Part shown: positions 7,745-16,410 of the stretch, piece after piece | How positions within the stretch are numbered: the first letter of the stretch is position 1 | Layout of the letters: each line of letters begins with the position of its first letter | Source of the DNA: Salinibaculum sp. SYNS191 | GTDB taxonomy: Archaea > Halobacteriota > Halobacteria > Halobacteriales > Haloarculaceae | Assembly (NCBI RefSeq): GCF_037338445.1 | Contig: NZ_CP147838.1 | Coordinates: forward strand, 992,001-1,056,000 | Direction of reading: 5' to 3' | Length of the DNA stretch: 64,000 bases | Notes under the pieces: model-generated | What the model was told of the DNA's origin: nothing | Database searches by the model: none | Seen by the model: only the letters and a program-made list of their open reading frames with translations | Made by a program: the position numbers and the translations under genes

Positions 7745-9148
7745 TCAGTCCAGGTCACGGAGCCGCCGGTCCCACCGCGGTCCTGCCCGGCGCGCGAGGA
7801 CGACGCCGACGACTGCGAACACCGCCGCGACGGCCACGGCCGCGGCGTCTGCGGCGACGGGTGCGGTCCCGGCAGCCAGCGCGGCGACCAGCAGCGGGAC
7901 GGCCAGAATCGCCAGCCCGGCACCGAAGCCGGCGAACAGGACCGTGTCGAAGAGGAGTTCGTTCGGCGAGAGTCCCGTCAGAAAGGCCGTCAACCCGTAG
8001 ACGTACACCGCGACCAGCGGGAAGACGACGACGCCGACCAGGAGGTCTCCGACCGGGTACCACACGACCGCCAGCGCCAGGTAGGCCAGACCGACCGGGA
8101 CGGCCAGTACGAGGTGGGCGCGAAACTTCGCGCCGAAGACGCCGGGCATCCCCGCAGGATACCGCAGGTACTCCCGCGGGTCGTCGAACTGTGTCACCCA
8201 GTTGTAGGTCGTGAACGTTCCCAGCCCCAGCAACGTCCCGAAGGCCGTCCCCGCAGCGGGTTCGAGTCCGGTCGCGGCCGCGACGCGGTCCAGCACCAGC
8301 GCCGTGACCGCAAACAGGACGCCAAGGGAGAAGGCCACCTTCCAGACCGACCCCGACGACCTGGCGACCTCCAGCAACGGGCGGACGGTCAGTCCGTCAA
8401 GCCCGGGGACCCGCCGGAGCGTCCGGTAGCGGTCCCTGCGTACCCGCCGCCGACTGGACCCGGTTGCCGGGTCGAACAGCAGGGGGCCGAGCACGGCCGC
8501 GACGGCGATGGGGACGGCCGCGGTGAGCGCCGTCGTCGGCGACGGGTTCGCGTAGACAGCATAGGGCGTGGCGGCGACGAGTGCCCCCGCGCGGAGAACG
8601 GCGACGGCGGCCAGGACGGCGACGACGGCGACCAGCGCGGCCTTGCTCCGGGTCCCCAGACCGACGAGCGCGAGGCTGGCGGCGGCCCCGAGCGCGAACG
8701 TCGCCACCAGCGTCACCCACAGCAGGGCGACGTTCGCGGGCTGGAATCCACCGACGAGCGCGACGGGGAGGAACCCGACCACGAGCGGGGTCAGGAAGAA
8801 GACGGCGTAGTAGACCAGGTCCTTCAGGAGAAACGTCGCCAGCAACCGCCGCCAGGAGAGCGGGAGCGTCCGCGCGGAGAACACCAGAAGCGTCGTATCT
8901 CCGAGTACGTCCCGCATCGCGTCGCGCCCGACCAGCCCGAGAGTGCCGACCTGGAGGCCGAAGAAGGCCACCAGCGCGTGCAGACCGGCGACGACAGCCG
9001 AGAGGTCGGTTCCCGTCGCCTGGAGCAGGAAGACGCCCCCGCCGACGATGGCGGCGACGAACAGCGGGAAGGCGAGAAAGCGCGTCGACCCGAACAGCCG
9101 GGAGTGCAGGCGGTACTCCTCGACGAGCATCCGCCGGAAGAGGTTCAC
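7745..9148 (-). CDS. ABC transporter permease, multi-spanning
   Basis: A GTG start at 9148 (V-N-L-F-R-R-M) gives 467 residues; a GGTGG ribosome-binding site precedes it. The alternative ATG is 18 nt further in. About a dozen hydrophobic segments alternate with short loops, e.g. FLAFPLFVAAIVGGGVFLLQA, LLATFLLKDLVYYAVFFLTP, and AGLAILAVPLLVAALAAG. The pairing with the ABC ATPase whose stop lies 34 nt upstream marks it as the membrane partner of an ABC-2-like exporter. Substrate not identifiable. An apparent 84-residue extension of the frame overlaps the ATPase gene and is shadow sequence. Confidence 0.8.
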   Translation of the reverse strand: MNLFRRMLVEEYRLHSRLFGSTRFLAFPLFVAAIVGGGVFLLQATGTDLSAVVAGLHALVAFFGLQVGTLGLVGRDAMRDVLGDTTLLVFSARTLPLSWRRLLATFLLKDLVYYAVFFLTPLVVGFLPVALVGGFQPANVALLWVTLVATFALGAAASLALVGLGTRSKAALVAVVAVLAAVAVLRAGALVAATPYAVYANPSPTTALTAAVPIAVAAVLGPLLFDPATGSSRRRVRRDRYRTLRRVPGLDGLTVRPLLEVARSSGSVWKVAFSLGVLFAVTALVLDRVAAATGLEPAAGTAFGTLLGLGTFTTYNWVTQFDDPREYLRYPAGMPGVFGAKFRAHLVLAVPVGLAYLALAVVWYPVGDLLVGVVVFPLVAVYVYGLTAFLTGLSPNELLFDTVLFAGFGAGLAILAVPLLVAALAAGTAPVAADAAAVAVAAVFAVVGVVLARRAGPRWDRRLRDLD

Positions 9149-9182
9149 TTCGTCCCACCACCGTTTCCCTCGAAGGTATCTC

Positions 9183-9935
9183 TCACTCGTCGCCCACCTC
9201 GACTGGCTGGCCGCGGTCGACGGCCGCGCTGGCTCCCTCCACCTCGTTGACGAACGCATCGAGGAGTTGCCCCTCCTCCAGAGCCTGGGGTTCCCGTTCG
9301 GCCACGAGGGAGCCGTCGACGATGATACCGACTTTCGTACAGAGTTCCTCCGCGACGGCCATGAAGTGCGTCGAGAGAAAGAGGGTGTTGCCGGCCGCAC
9401 AGTACTCCCGGAGGTGGCGCTTGACCGTCTCCTGCATCAGCGGGTCGAGATTCACCAGCGGCTCGTCGATGAACACGAGGTCTGGGTCGTGGACGAACGT
9501 CTGGGAGAGCATCACGCGCTGGCGCTCTCCCTCGGAGAGGTCGCCGGCGAGCGTGTCGAGGACGCCCCGGAACTCGAACTTGCGCGCCCACTCCTCGATG
9601 CGGTCGTCGACGTCGGGGACGTCCCGCACGTCGCCGACGAACTGGAGGTACTCCCGCGCGGTGAGGAAGGATGGCGGGTCCTCACGTTCGGGGAGGATGC
9701 CGACCTGTTCCCGGACTGCGAGCGGGTCCGCGACCGGGTCGCGCCCCAGGACCGACACCGTCCCCTCCGTGGGCGTTCGCTGGCCGGTCAGTATCTCGAT
9801 AGTGGTGGTCTTGCCCGACCCGTTGGGACCGAGCAGACCGAACAGTTCGCCCTCGGGAACCGACAGGGAGAGGTCGTCGAGCGCCACCACGTCGCCGTAG
9901 CGCTTGGTCAACCCCGATGTCTCGACTGCTGGCAT
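9183..9935 (-). CDS. ABC transporter ATP-binding protein
   Basis: About 250 residues from the ATG at 9935 (MPAVETSGLTKRYGDVVALD); an ATG 12 nt upstream is also possible. Walker A is GLLGPNGSGKTTTIEIL, the Q-loop region VGILPEREDPPS, the ABC signature LSEGERQRVML, Walker B DLVFIDEPLVNLDP, and the H-loop LFLSTHFMAVAEEL. It follows the ABC-2 exporter ATPase pattern (CcmA/NatA-like). It forms a two-gene operon with the downstream permease and would power that exporter from the cytoplasmic face. Confidence 0.92.
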   Translation of the reverse strand: MPAVETSGLTKRYGDVVALDDLSLSVPEGELFGLLGPNGSGKTTTIEILTGQRTPTEGTVSVLGRDPVADPLAVREQVGILPEREDPPSFLTAREYLQFVGDVRDVPDVDDRIEEWARKFEFRGVLDTLAGDLSEGERQRVMLSQTFVHDPDLVFIDEPLVNLDPLMQETVKRHLREYCAAGNTLFLSTHFMAVAEELCTKVGIIVDGSLVAEREPQALEEGQLLDAFVNEVEGASAAVDRGQPVEVGDE

Positions 9936-9962
9936 TCGACCGACCAATCGGATGGCGGCAAC

Positions 9963-10577
9963 TTAAGCCTTCGACGGGCCGCGCCAGCGCCCCCGAACCA
10001 GCCCCGCGGAGACCCAGACGGCCCACACCGACAGCGCGAGCGCACCCACGATTTCGGGAAGCGCCAACCCCGGGCGGCGGAGAGAGCCGGTCAGCCCCCA
10101 CGCGACCCACCCGAACACGTTCACCGTCCCGAGAGCGAGTCCCGCGACTGCTCGCCGTCGCCAGCCTCGCCGGAGCGAGACGACGCCGTCGGCCCACAGC
10201 GCGAGCGACAGGAGCAGGTAGAACCCGACGGCGACGGGAAAGTGCAGCGGCCGGTCCTGGGGAAAGACCCCGATAGCAGCCATCGCGAGCATCGCTAGCC
10301 CGAACAGTACGCCGACGGCGCGCCCGCCGAAGGTCGGCAGTGAGCGAGCGAGGACTACCGAGAAGACGAGTCCGACCGCGCCACCGAGGACGAGCCCGCC
10401 GTTGAACAGCAGGACGGTCAGCGAGGTCCCGGCCGCCGACTGCGTGACGCCGAGGTTCGAGAGCGCGTTGCCGGTCCAGCGAAAGGCCGGCGAGAGGAGC
10501 GTCGCCAGCAGTATCGCGGCCATCGTCACGCCGACGGCGACGCCACCGGAACTCCGGACTACCGTGTCGCGGTCCAT
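9963..10577 (-). CDS. DUF998 family membrane protein
   Basis: Start ATG at 10577 (MDRDTVVRSSGGVAVGVTMA), 204 residues with about six membrane segments. 'RWTGNALSNLGV' after the first helix and 'GVFPQDRPLHFPVAVGFYLLLSLALW' further on are hallmarks of the DUF998 family, integral membrane proteins of unknown function common in haloarchaea. Its stop lies 27 nt upstream of the ABC ATPase start on the same strand, so co-transcription is likely. Confidence 0.75.
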   Translation of the reverse strand: MDRDTVVRSSGGVAVGVTMAAILLATLLSPAFRWTGNALSNLGVTQSAAGTSLTVLLFNGGLVLGGAVGLVFSVVLARSLPTFGGRAVGVLFGLAMLAMAAIGVFPQDRPLHFPVAVGFYLLLSLALWADGVVSLRRGWRRRAVAGLALGTVNVFGWVAWGLTGSLRRPGLALPEIVGALALSVWAVWVSAGLVRGRWRGPSKA

Positions 10578-10641
10578 GGCGGAGACAGACCCGCGGCGAG
10601 GGGAAAACAGTACCGACGGTCGCGAGACCGCCGTTCGTGGG

Positions 10642-11790
10642 TCAGCGGTAGACCGTCGTCTCCGGGTGGTGCTGCGCCCACGCGAACCAGTAGAGTTGCG
10701 AGACGTCGTTGGCCTGGCGAAGGACGGTTCCCTCGTAGGTACCGGTCTCGGCCCGCCCGGAGAGCAGGTCCCAGCGACTGCCACCCGCGGCGAGCGTCTC
10801 GCCGTCGACGCGCCGGAAGGTCAGCGTCCGGTTCCCGACCCGGCGGTCGTAGGCGACGAGCGTCGTGCCGACGTTGGCGACGACGACCGGGAGGTCGCCC
10901 ACGCTGTCGTTGACGACCCCCTCCTGACTGACGGTCGTGAGCGGATAGGCCCGTGCGTTTCCGTCGTGGGTAACCCCGACGACGACGCGTTTCGCGTAGA
11001 GCCGGTCGTCGCTGAAGTCGTTCTTGCCGACACCGATGACTGCCGAGTTCCGGTACGCCTCGCGGTTGGTAGCGTAGAACTGCGGGCCGCTGCCGTCGAT
11101 GGTGCCCGACTCGGGCGGCGGGCGTAGCACGACCGTCTCCGGGTGCGTCTCGCGCCACTTCTCCCAGCGGGTGAGCGTCGACGGGACGAGCGTCAGTTCG
11201 TCGCCCGTGTGCTCGCCGCGGATGCCAGTCGCGAGAATCTGGCTCCAGTAGCTCCCCGTCGGCACGTCGTACATGACGAGGTCCGAATTCCAGAGCGTCC
11301 CGGAGACGCCGAAGGTCGCTGACTCGCCGTCGATTACCCGTTCTGCCGTCACGCCGCTGCCACAGAGCTGGCAGAAGCTCACCAGCAGTGGCCCGCCGAA
11401 GTCGTCGTTGACGATTTCGTGTTCGAGGAGCAAACGCAGCGGGTAGGCACGCGCTTCGCCGTCGCGGACCACGCCGACGATGCGGTCCTCGGGCGTGAGT
11501 CGCGGCCGTTTGCCCGCGCCGCCGTAGCTCTCGAACTCGATGCCCGACCAGTCCTCGCCGAAGACGGGGTCGACGATGGCCGGGAACACGTCCTTCGGCG
11601 CGGCGTAGGTGAGTTCTGACCGGGGAACCGGGAGTTCCACGTCCGCGAGCCGCGGCGGCGTCGAAACCGGGGGAGAGGCGGATTGCGTCACCGGGTCCGT
11701 GCCCCCGGTACCAGCGGGTGCCTCGACTGCACAGCCGGCGAGTGTGCCGAGGCCGGCGGCGACTGCCCCGAGGTACGCGCGGCGGTCCAT
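10642..11790 (-). CDS. DUF3179 domain Tat lipoprotein
   Basis: Start ATG at 11790 gives 382 residues. The N-terminus MDRRAYLGAVAAGLGTLAGC has a twin arginine, a hydrophobic stretch and a lipobox LAGC, so export by Tat and lipid anchoring outside the cell is expected. The mature part is a DUF3179 protein: 'EDRIVGVVRDGEARAYPLRLLLEHEIVND', 'LLVSFCQLCGSGVTAERVIDG', 'FGVSGTLWNSDLVMYD' and 'GSYWSQ' are family hallmarks, and FCQLC contains a conserved cysteine pair. Family function is not established. It is divergent from the thioredoxin lipoprotein-CcdA pair (103-nt gap), which would fit an extracellular thiol or heme theme; that link is inference. Confidence 0.85.
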   Translation of the reverse strand: MDRRAYLGAVAAGLGTLAGCAVEAPAGTGGTDPVTQSASPPVSTPPRLADVELPVPRSELTYAAPKDVFPAIVDPVFGEDWSGIEFESYGGAGKRPRLTPEDRIVGVVRDGEARAYPLRLLLEHEIVNDDFGGPLLVSFCQLCGSGVTAERVIDGESATFGVSGTLWNSDLVMYDVPTGSYWSQILATGIRGEHTGDELTLVPSTLTRWEKWRETHPETVVLRPPPESGTIDGSGPQFYATNREAYRNSAVIGVGKNDFSDDRLYAKRVVVGVTHDGNARAYPLTTVSQEGVVNDSVGDLPVVVANVGTTLVAYDRRVGNRTLTFRRVDGETLAAGGSRWDLLSGRAETGTYEGTVLRQANDVSQLYWFAWAQHHPETTVYR

Positions 11791-11862
11791 AGGGACACCC
11801 CAGGTTGTCGACGGGCATAGAACGCGCGGGGTTGTGTACCGCCGGGTCACACCCGCACTACC

Positions 11863-11870
11863 AATTTTAG
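11863..11870 (+). promoter_or_regulatory. TATA box for thioredoxin lipoprotein gene
   Basis: AATTTTAG centred 28 nt upstream of the ATG at 11894, the spacing expected for a leaderless haloarchaeal transcript. This supports the chosen start. Confidence 0.5.
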
Positions 11871-11893
11871 CGTCTCGCGCCCTACAGAGGTGT

Positions 11894-12388
11894 ATGACAC
11901 GACTGTCGCGCCGGCAGTATCTCGCGGGGCTCGCGACGACGACGGCGGCCCTGGCCGGCTGTCTCGGCGGTGGCGGCTCGGGCTCCGACGCCCCGACAGT
12001 CGAGACTCTCGCAGTCGGTGACCTCGCCGGCGGTCCCGTCCCCGCCCGGCCGGCGGGCGAGCCAGCCATCGTCGACTTCTTCGCGACGTGGTGTGCCCCC
12101 TGCAAGCCGCAGATGGCCGAACTCCGCACCGTCAGCGAACAGTTCCCCGGCCTGCACATCGTCTCCGTGACGCGCGAGGACGACGAGCCGGGAATCGAAC
12201 AGTTCTGGCGGGAGTACGAGGGGACCTGGCCCGTCGGCTCCGACCCGTCGCTACAGGTGTTCCAGCACTACGGCGTCACGAACGTGCCCACGAAGGTACT
12301 GGTCGACGGGAGCGGGACGGTCACCTGGCGCCACAGCGGCCTGGCGGCCGCGGAGACCATCGCCGAGAAGGTCGCGGAGGTCGTCTGA
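11894..12388 (+). CDS. TlpA/ResA-like thioredoxin lipoprotein
   Basis: Start ATG at 11894, 164 residues. MTRLSRRQYLAGLATTTAAL is a Tat signal (SRRQYLAG) followed by lipobox LAGC, so the protein is lipid-anchored on the outer face. The thioredoxin fold has the active-site motif FFATWCAPCKPQM, and the cis-proline region GVTNVPTKVLVDG. It would act as an extracytoplasmic disulfide reductase. Its stop overlaps the ATG of the CcdA-like gene by one base (TGATG), and CcdA-type proteins feed electrons to exactly this kind of thioredoxin, for example for cytochrome c maturation or thiol repair. Confidence 0.92.
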   Translation: MTRLSRRQYLAGLATTTAALAGCLGGGGSGSDAPTVETLAVGDLAGGPVPARPAGEPAIVDFFATWCAPCKPQMAELRTVSEQFPGLHIVSVTREDDEPGIEQFWREYEGTWPVGSDPSLQVFQHYGVTNVPTKVLVDGSGTVTWRHSGLAAAETIAEKVAEVV

Positions 12389-13083
12389 TGGACGGGGAGA
12401 CGATTCGGCTGGGGTTCGCGTTCAGCCTCGGCACCGCGACCTTCTTCGCGCCGTGTGCGCTGCCGCTGTTGCCCGGCTACGTCGCCTACTACGTGGGCAA
12501 CGAGGACGGCGACGACCAGCCGCTGGCGGCGCGGCTTCGCCGCGGTCTCGTCGTCGCCACGGTGACGAGCCTCGGCTTCCTCGTCGTCTTCGGCGTCCTC
12601 GCCGCCATCACCTTCGCGCTCGGGACGCAGGTGCTCCGGAACATCGCAGTCCTCGAACTCGTCGTGGGCGTCGCGCTGGTCGGCCTCGGCATCGCGCTGG
12701 CGACCGGACGGCTCTCGCAGACCACTTTCCACATTCAGTTACCCGAGCGCCGGCGGGGACCGGTCGGGTACTTCGGCTTCGGCGTCGTCTACGCCGCGGC
12801 GGCGGCGGGCTGTACCGCGCCGCTTTTCATCGGCGTCGCGTCGCTGGCGCTGGCCAATCCCGCCAACGCGATACCGCTGCTCGGGGCCTACGCCGCCGGG
12901 ATGGTGGTGCTGATGGGTACCGTCACGCTCCTGACGGCGCTCGGCCGGCAGACTGTCGTCCGCCGACTGACCGCGAACACCCGTCTGGTGACCCGCGTCG
13001 CCGGCGTGGTGCTCGCCATCGCCGGCCTCGTCCAGCTGTACTACTTCCTGTTCGTCTTCGACGGGCTGGCGGGGCTCGCCTGA
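12388..13083 (+). CDS. ccdA: CcdA-like cytochrome c biogenesis / thiol-electron membrane transporter
   Basis: 231 residues, six predicted membrane segments. The first helix contains FFAPCALPLLPGYVAYYVG and the fourth GCTAPLFIGVASLAL; these place one conserved cysteine in each half of the internal pseudo-repeat, which is the CcdA/DsbD-beta redox pair. CcdA moves reducing equivalents from cytoplasmic thioredoxin across the membrane to an outside thioredoxin, here most likely the lipoprotein encoded immediately upstream (1-nt overlap, TGATG). Length matches CcdA (~230). Confidence 0.88.
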   Translation: MDGETIRLGFAFSLGTATFFAPCALPLLPGYVAYYVGNEDGDDQPLAARLRRGLVVATVTSLGFLVVFGVLAAITFALGTQVLRNIAVLELVVGVALVGLGIALATGRLSQTTFHIQLPERRRGPVGYFGFGVVYAAAAAGCTAPLFIGVASLALANPANAIPLLGAYAAGMVVLMGTVTLLTALGRQTVVRRLTANTRLVTRVAGVVLAIAGLVQLYYFLFVFDGLAGLA

Positions 13084-13164
13084 AGACGACGGAACCATCG
13101 AGGGCGTTCCCAGCGAGTGGGATCGTTCAGGCAGTTTGAAACGTTTCCTGTGCAATGTGAACAT

Positions 13165-13629
13165 ATGACTATGGACCCATACGGACAGTGGATGGGAACG
13201 CCGATGGACGAGGGAGAGGTCGACGACCTGTTGCAGTCGTCGGGGTGGGGAGTCGTCTCGCTGGCCGACGGCGACGACCCCTACAGCCTCCCCATCTCCT
13301 TCGGGTACACCGGCGACGCAGTCTACTTCGCGTTCATTCAGGACAGCCCCACGAACACGAAAGTCGAGTTCATCGCGGACGGGACGACGGCCCGCCTGCT
13401 CGTGACGGACATCAGAGCCCGGTTCGACTGGCAGTCCGTCGCCGTGACCGGACCCGTCGAGGCAGTCGACCCGCAGGGCGACCGGTGGGACGCGTTGCGC
13501 GACAGTCTGTCGGACAACGCCTGGTTCTCGACGGATTTCGAGCGCGCCCCCAGCGTGCGGGGACTCCAGGGATGGCGACTCGACCCGGACGAGGTCCGCG
13601 GTCTGGAGGTCCGTCCCGACGACGCCTGA
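13165..13629 (+). CDS. pyridoxamine 5'-phosphate oxidase family (PPOX/FMN-binding split barrel) protein
   Basis: Start ATG at 13165 (MTMDPYGQWMGTPMDEGEVD), 154 residues. The split-barrel signature is visible: 'DLLQSSGWGVVSLADGDDPYSLPISFGY', 'AVYFAFIQDSPTNTKVEFI', and 'VAVTGPVEAVD'. Such proteins bind FMN or F420 and usually reduce small substrates or bind heme; the specific activity is not predictable. A perfect 10-bp palindrome GAAACGTTTC (13138-13147) lies 18-27 nt before the start and may be a promoter or operator element. Monocistronic. Confidence 0.85.
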   Translation: MTMDPYGQWMGTPMDEGEVDDLLQSSGWGVVSLADGDDPYSLPISFGYTGDAVYFAFIQDSPTNTKVEFIADGTTARLLVTDIRARFDWQSVAVTGPVEAVDPQGDRWDALRDSLSDNAWFSTDFERAPSVRGLQGWRLDPDEVRGLEVRPDDA

Positions 13630-13656
13630 GCGGGCCGTGGCGTCGACGCGGGCCAG

Positions 13657-15120
13657 TCAGTCGACCGGCTGTCGGCGCTCGCTGGCCCGTTGCCGGAGCG
13701 CCCGCTGGAGTCGGTCAGCGACCGCCTCCCGCAGTGTCTCGGCCGCATCGGCGTCGATGTCGACGGCGACGGCGTCACCGCCGCCGAGTCCGCCGCCGCT
13801 CGCGGTGTCGACGGTGACGCTTCCGAGGGCGCGCCGGCGCTGGAAGACCGTCTGGCTGCTAAAGACCGTCTGCACCCGGTGGTAGGGGACGACGACCGTG
13901 TTCCGCCGCCAGAAGCCCCGCCTGGTGACGACGTACGCCTCGTCCGCGTAGTATCCCCGGTGCTTCCAGGTGAGGTGTGCCGCCAGCGGGACCGCCACCA
14001 GCCCCGCGAGCGGGAGGTACCAGCGGGGGAACACGCCGGTCGCCGCGTCGACGCCCCAGGCGAGCACGGTCAGGACGGCGACGACGAGGGCGTACCGCAC
14101 GGCGTACCGGATGCGCGCTCGCTTCGGCGGGCGGGTGAACTCGACGTCGCCGAAGGGTTCGACGTCCCGGGCCAGGGCGAGTGCGCGGTCGCGCTCGGCG
14201 ATGGGGACGGCCGACTCGACGCGCGAGCCGTCCTGTCCCGGCGCGTAGCCGGCGGTCTGGATGACCAGCGAGGCGTAGCCGAGCGCCCGCGCGAGGACGT
14301 TCTCGCGGAGCGTGACGGTCTGGACCTTCGACAGGGGGACCGTCCCACTGTAGCGCTGGAGCAGGCCGCGCTCGTACCGGAGTTCGTCGCCGCGGCGGGT
14401 GAGGGTAAAGCCGTAGTACCGGAAGATCTGGAGGACGGCGCTGGCGACCCACAGGAGGAGGATGGCCGAGAGCGCTATCGCCGGCCCGAGCAGGGAGACC
14501 AGTTCGAACTCGGGGCCGAGTTGCTCGGCGAACCGCGGCGCGAACACCGAGACGAGGACCGTGAGCACGCCGAAGACCCGCAGGTCCGCGGAGACGACGC
14601 CGAGGATCAGGTGCTCGCGGTCGGACAGCCGAAAGAGCCGTTCCCCGGCCGGTTCCGCCGCGGTCGCGTCCGGCGTCTCCCCGCCTTTCAGGCGGCTGAG
14701 TTCCTCCTGCAGCCGCGAGGCCTCGCTCCGTCTGACGTAGCGGAGTTGGGCCTCGGTCCCGCTGCCCCCGGCGGTCTCCAGGCGGACCTCGGCGATGTCG
14801 AGAAAGCGCTGGAGGATATTCTGGGAGATGTCGACGTTCTGGATGCGCTCGTAGGGTATCTCGCGGTCGCGCCGGGAGAGCACCCCCGAGTGGATGTCGA
14901 AGGTGTCCGTCGTGAGTTCGTAGCTGTACCGCTTGTAGCGGGCGTACTCCCACGCGAGGCTGGCGAACACGCCTAGCGTGACCAGGACGAGAAGCAACGA
15001 GATGCCGGGACCGGGCGAACCGCCGGCGGAGGTCGTGATGAAGCTGAAGAGGACGATACCCCCGAGGCGCACGCCGTTCTCGACGATGCGGTAGGGGATA
15101 GTTCGGGTGTCGAGTTTCAC
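13657..15120 (-). CDS. bacterial-type PH domain membrane protein (YdbT-like)
   Basis: 487 residues from a GTG at 15120 that overlaps the upstream gene's stop by 4 nt (GTGA). Paired hydrophobic segments (GIVLFSFITTS and LLLVLVTLGVFASLAW) precede a first PH domain with 'LTTDTFDIHSGVLSRRDREIPYERIQNVD'; further PH copies follow: 'LRYERGLLQRYSGTVPLSKVQTV' and 'YVVTRRGFWRRNTVVVPYHRVQTVFS'. This triple repeat is the YdbT arrangement. The smaller partner YdbS is encoded directly upstream. The pair is widespread; a membrane-associated role is assumed but no reaction is known. Confidence 0.88.
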   Translation of the reverse strand: MKLDTRTIPYRIVENGVRLGGIVLFSFITTSAGGSPGPGISLLLVLVTLGVFASLAWEYARYKRYSYELTTDTFDIHSGVLSRRDREIPYERIQNVDISQNILQRFLDIAEVRLETAGGSGTEAQLRYVRRSEASRLQEELSRLKGGETPDATAAEPAGERLFRLSDREHLILGVVSADLRVFGVLTVLVSVFAPRFAEQLGPEFELVSLLGPAIALSAILLLWVASAVLQIFRYYGFTLTRRGDELRYERGLLQRYSGTVPLSKVQTVTLRENVLARALGYASLVIQTAGYAPGQDGSRVESAVPIAERDRALALARDVEPFGDVEFTRPPKRARIRYAVRYALVVAVLTVLAWGVDAATGVFPRWYLPLAGLVAVPLAAHLTWKHRGYYADEAYVVTRRGFWRRNTVVVPYHRVQTVFSSQTVFQRRRALGSVTVDTASGGGLGGGDAVAVDIDADAAETLREAVADRLQRALRQRASERRQPVD

Positions 15121-15773
15121 AGCGCGTCACCGCCCTCCGCGACGATTGCCATCTCCTTGACACGCTGCTGGAGATCGGCCGCCTCGTCGGTCCCGAGGCC
15201 GGGAATCGAGACGTCCGCGCCGCGGGAGCCGGCCGTGTAGACGACCAGCGTCGACAGCCCGAGGGCGCGTTCGAGCGGGCCGCGGCTGGTGTCGACGTGC
15301 TGGATGCGGACGTGGGGTGCGACGGTCTTGACGTTCGTGAGCACTCCCCGCTGGAGGTAGAGGGCATCCTCGCGCACGCGGAAGGACCAGACCCGGTAGC
15401 GCAGGTGGACCCAGACGAGTCCAAGCGCCGAGAGGACGCCCAGGCCGGCCAGCACGAGCCCCGGGTCGACGTTCAACTGCCCGGCGACGACGAACCCGAG
15501 GACGCCGACCACGGCGACCCCGAAGAAGACGCGAACGGCCCAGATGACCTGGACGGACGGCGAGAGCGTCCGCCGGTCCGTCGTGTGGGCGGCGAGCGCC
15601 GCGGGGTCAAGCGACTCTGGCGTGCTCGCGTCTGCCGAGTCCGCCGTGCTCGCGTCTGCCGAGTCCGCCGTGCTCGCGTCTGCCGGGTCGGACGTGTTCG
15701 TGGCATCCTGCTCGGCTGTCGGGTCCGTGGGGCTCCCCTCGGGGTCCTGTGGGTCGTCGGCGGAGTCAGCCAT
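15117..15773 (-). CDS. bacterial-type PH domain membrane protein (YdbS-like)
   Basis: 218 residues. The first ~65 residues are low complexity with an eight-residue repeat (DASTADSA, three copies) encoded by a 24-nt DNA repeat. Two membrane segments follow (VFFGVAVVGVLGFVVAGQL and PGLVLAGLGVLSALGLVWV), then one PH domain: 'WSFRVREDALYLQRGVLTNVKTVAPHVRIQHVDTSRGPLERALGL'. This is the YdbS layout. It is first of a two-gene operon with the YdbT-like protein and probably forms a complex with it. Confidence 0.87.
   Translation of the reverse strand: MADSADDPQDPEGSPTDPTAEQDATNTSDPADASTADSADASTADSADASTPESLDPAALAAHTTDRRTLSPSVQVIWAVRVFFGVAVVGVLGFVVAGQLNVDPGLVLAGLGVLSALGLVWVHLRYRVWSFRVREDALYLQRGVLTNVKTVAPHVRIQHVDTSRGPLERALGLSTLVVYTAGSRGADVSIPGLGTDEAADLQQRVKEMAIVAEGGDAL
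15622..15693 (-). repeat. 24-nt tandem repeat, three copies
   Basis: The unit GTGCTCGCGTCTGCCGAGTC (first 20 of 24 nt) recurs at 15622, 15646 and 15670 on the plus strand; the third copy diverges at its end. It encodes the acidic Asp/Ala/Ser/Thr repeat in the N-terminal tail of the YdbS-like protein. In-frame slippage could change tail length without frameshift. Confidence 0.85.
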
Positions 15774-15882
15774 TGCTCTGTTCTACTCTACACTCGGGGT
15801 GCTGGCCCGAAGTATGCTGTGGAGGCGGCGACGGAGCGCGGCCGGAGGTGGAATTTTGTCCCTGGCGAGGGACAGTTCACAC

Positions 15883-16398
15883 ATGGAGTTCACTGTCGTC
15901 CAGGGGGACATCGCACAGCAGTCCGCGGACGTGCTCGTCAACGCCGCCGGGACCAGCCTCCGGATGGGGTCGGGCGTCGCCGGTGCGCTCCGGCGCGGCG
16001 CTGGCAGCGAGATAAACGAGGAGGCCATGTCGAAGGGGCCGGTCGACCTCGGCGCGGTCGCGGTCACGGACGCCTACGACCTCGACGCCGAGTACGTCGT
16101 CCACGCCGCGGCGATGCCACACTACGGCGACGGCCAGGCGACCGCCGACTCCATCGCCGACGCGACGCGGAACACGCTGGAGAAGGCAGACGAACTCGGC
16201 GCGGAGTCGCTGGTCGTCCCCGCGCTTGGCTGTGGCGTCGCCGGCTTCGACCTGCGGGAGGGCGCGCGCATCATCTGCGAGGTCATCGACGGCTACGAAC
16301 CGGCGACGCTGTCGGACGTGCGCTTCATCGCCTACAGCGACGAGGAGTTCGGGACGCTGCAGGACGTCGCCGAGAGCGTGACGGGAACCGTCGAGTGA
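15883..16398 (+). CDS. macro domain protein (ADP-ribose binding / deacylase)
   Basis: Start ATG at 15883, 171 residues; a TATA-like GAATTTTG lies 25-32 nt upstream, consistent with a leaderless message. Macro-domain motifs are clear: VQGDIAQQSADVLVNAAGTS (binding of adenine and distal ribose), the glycine loop GSGVAGALRRGAGSEI, and the phosphate loop ALGCGVAGFDLREG. Macro domains bind or hydrolyse ADP-ribose, O-acetyl-ADP-ribose and related metabolites; the latter is a product of Sir2, which is also present in this window (26509-27288) but not adjacent. Single domain, full length. Confidence 0.92.
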   Translation: MEFTVVQGDIAQQSADVLVNAAGTSLRMGSGVAGALRRGAGSEINEEAMSKGPVDLGAVAVTDAYDLDAEYVVHAAAMPHYGDGQATADSIADATRNTLEKADELGAESLVVPALGCGVAGFDLREGARIICEVIDGYEPATLSDVRFIAYSDEEFGTLQDVAESVTGTVE

Positions 16399-16410
16399 GC
16401 ACCTCGACCC

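Noticed and set aside
9149..9400. N-terminal extension of the ABC permease frame
   Set aside because: Overlaps the ATPase gene on the same strand and has Arg/Ser-rich shadow composition; the GTG at 9148 has a GGTGG ribosome-binding site.
13138..13147. GAAACGTTTC palindrome as a regulator site
   Set aside because: A single copy that can equally be part of the basal promoter; kept only as a note in the PPOX-family gene entry.
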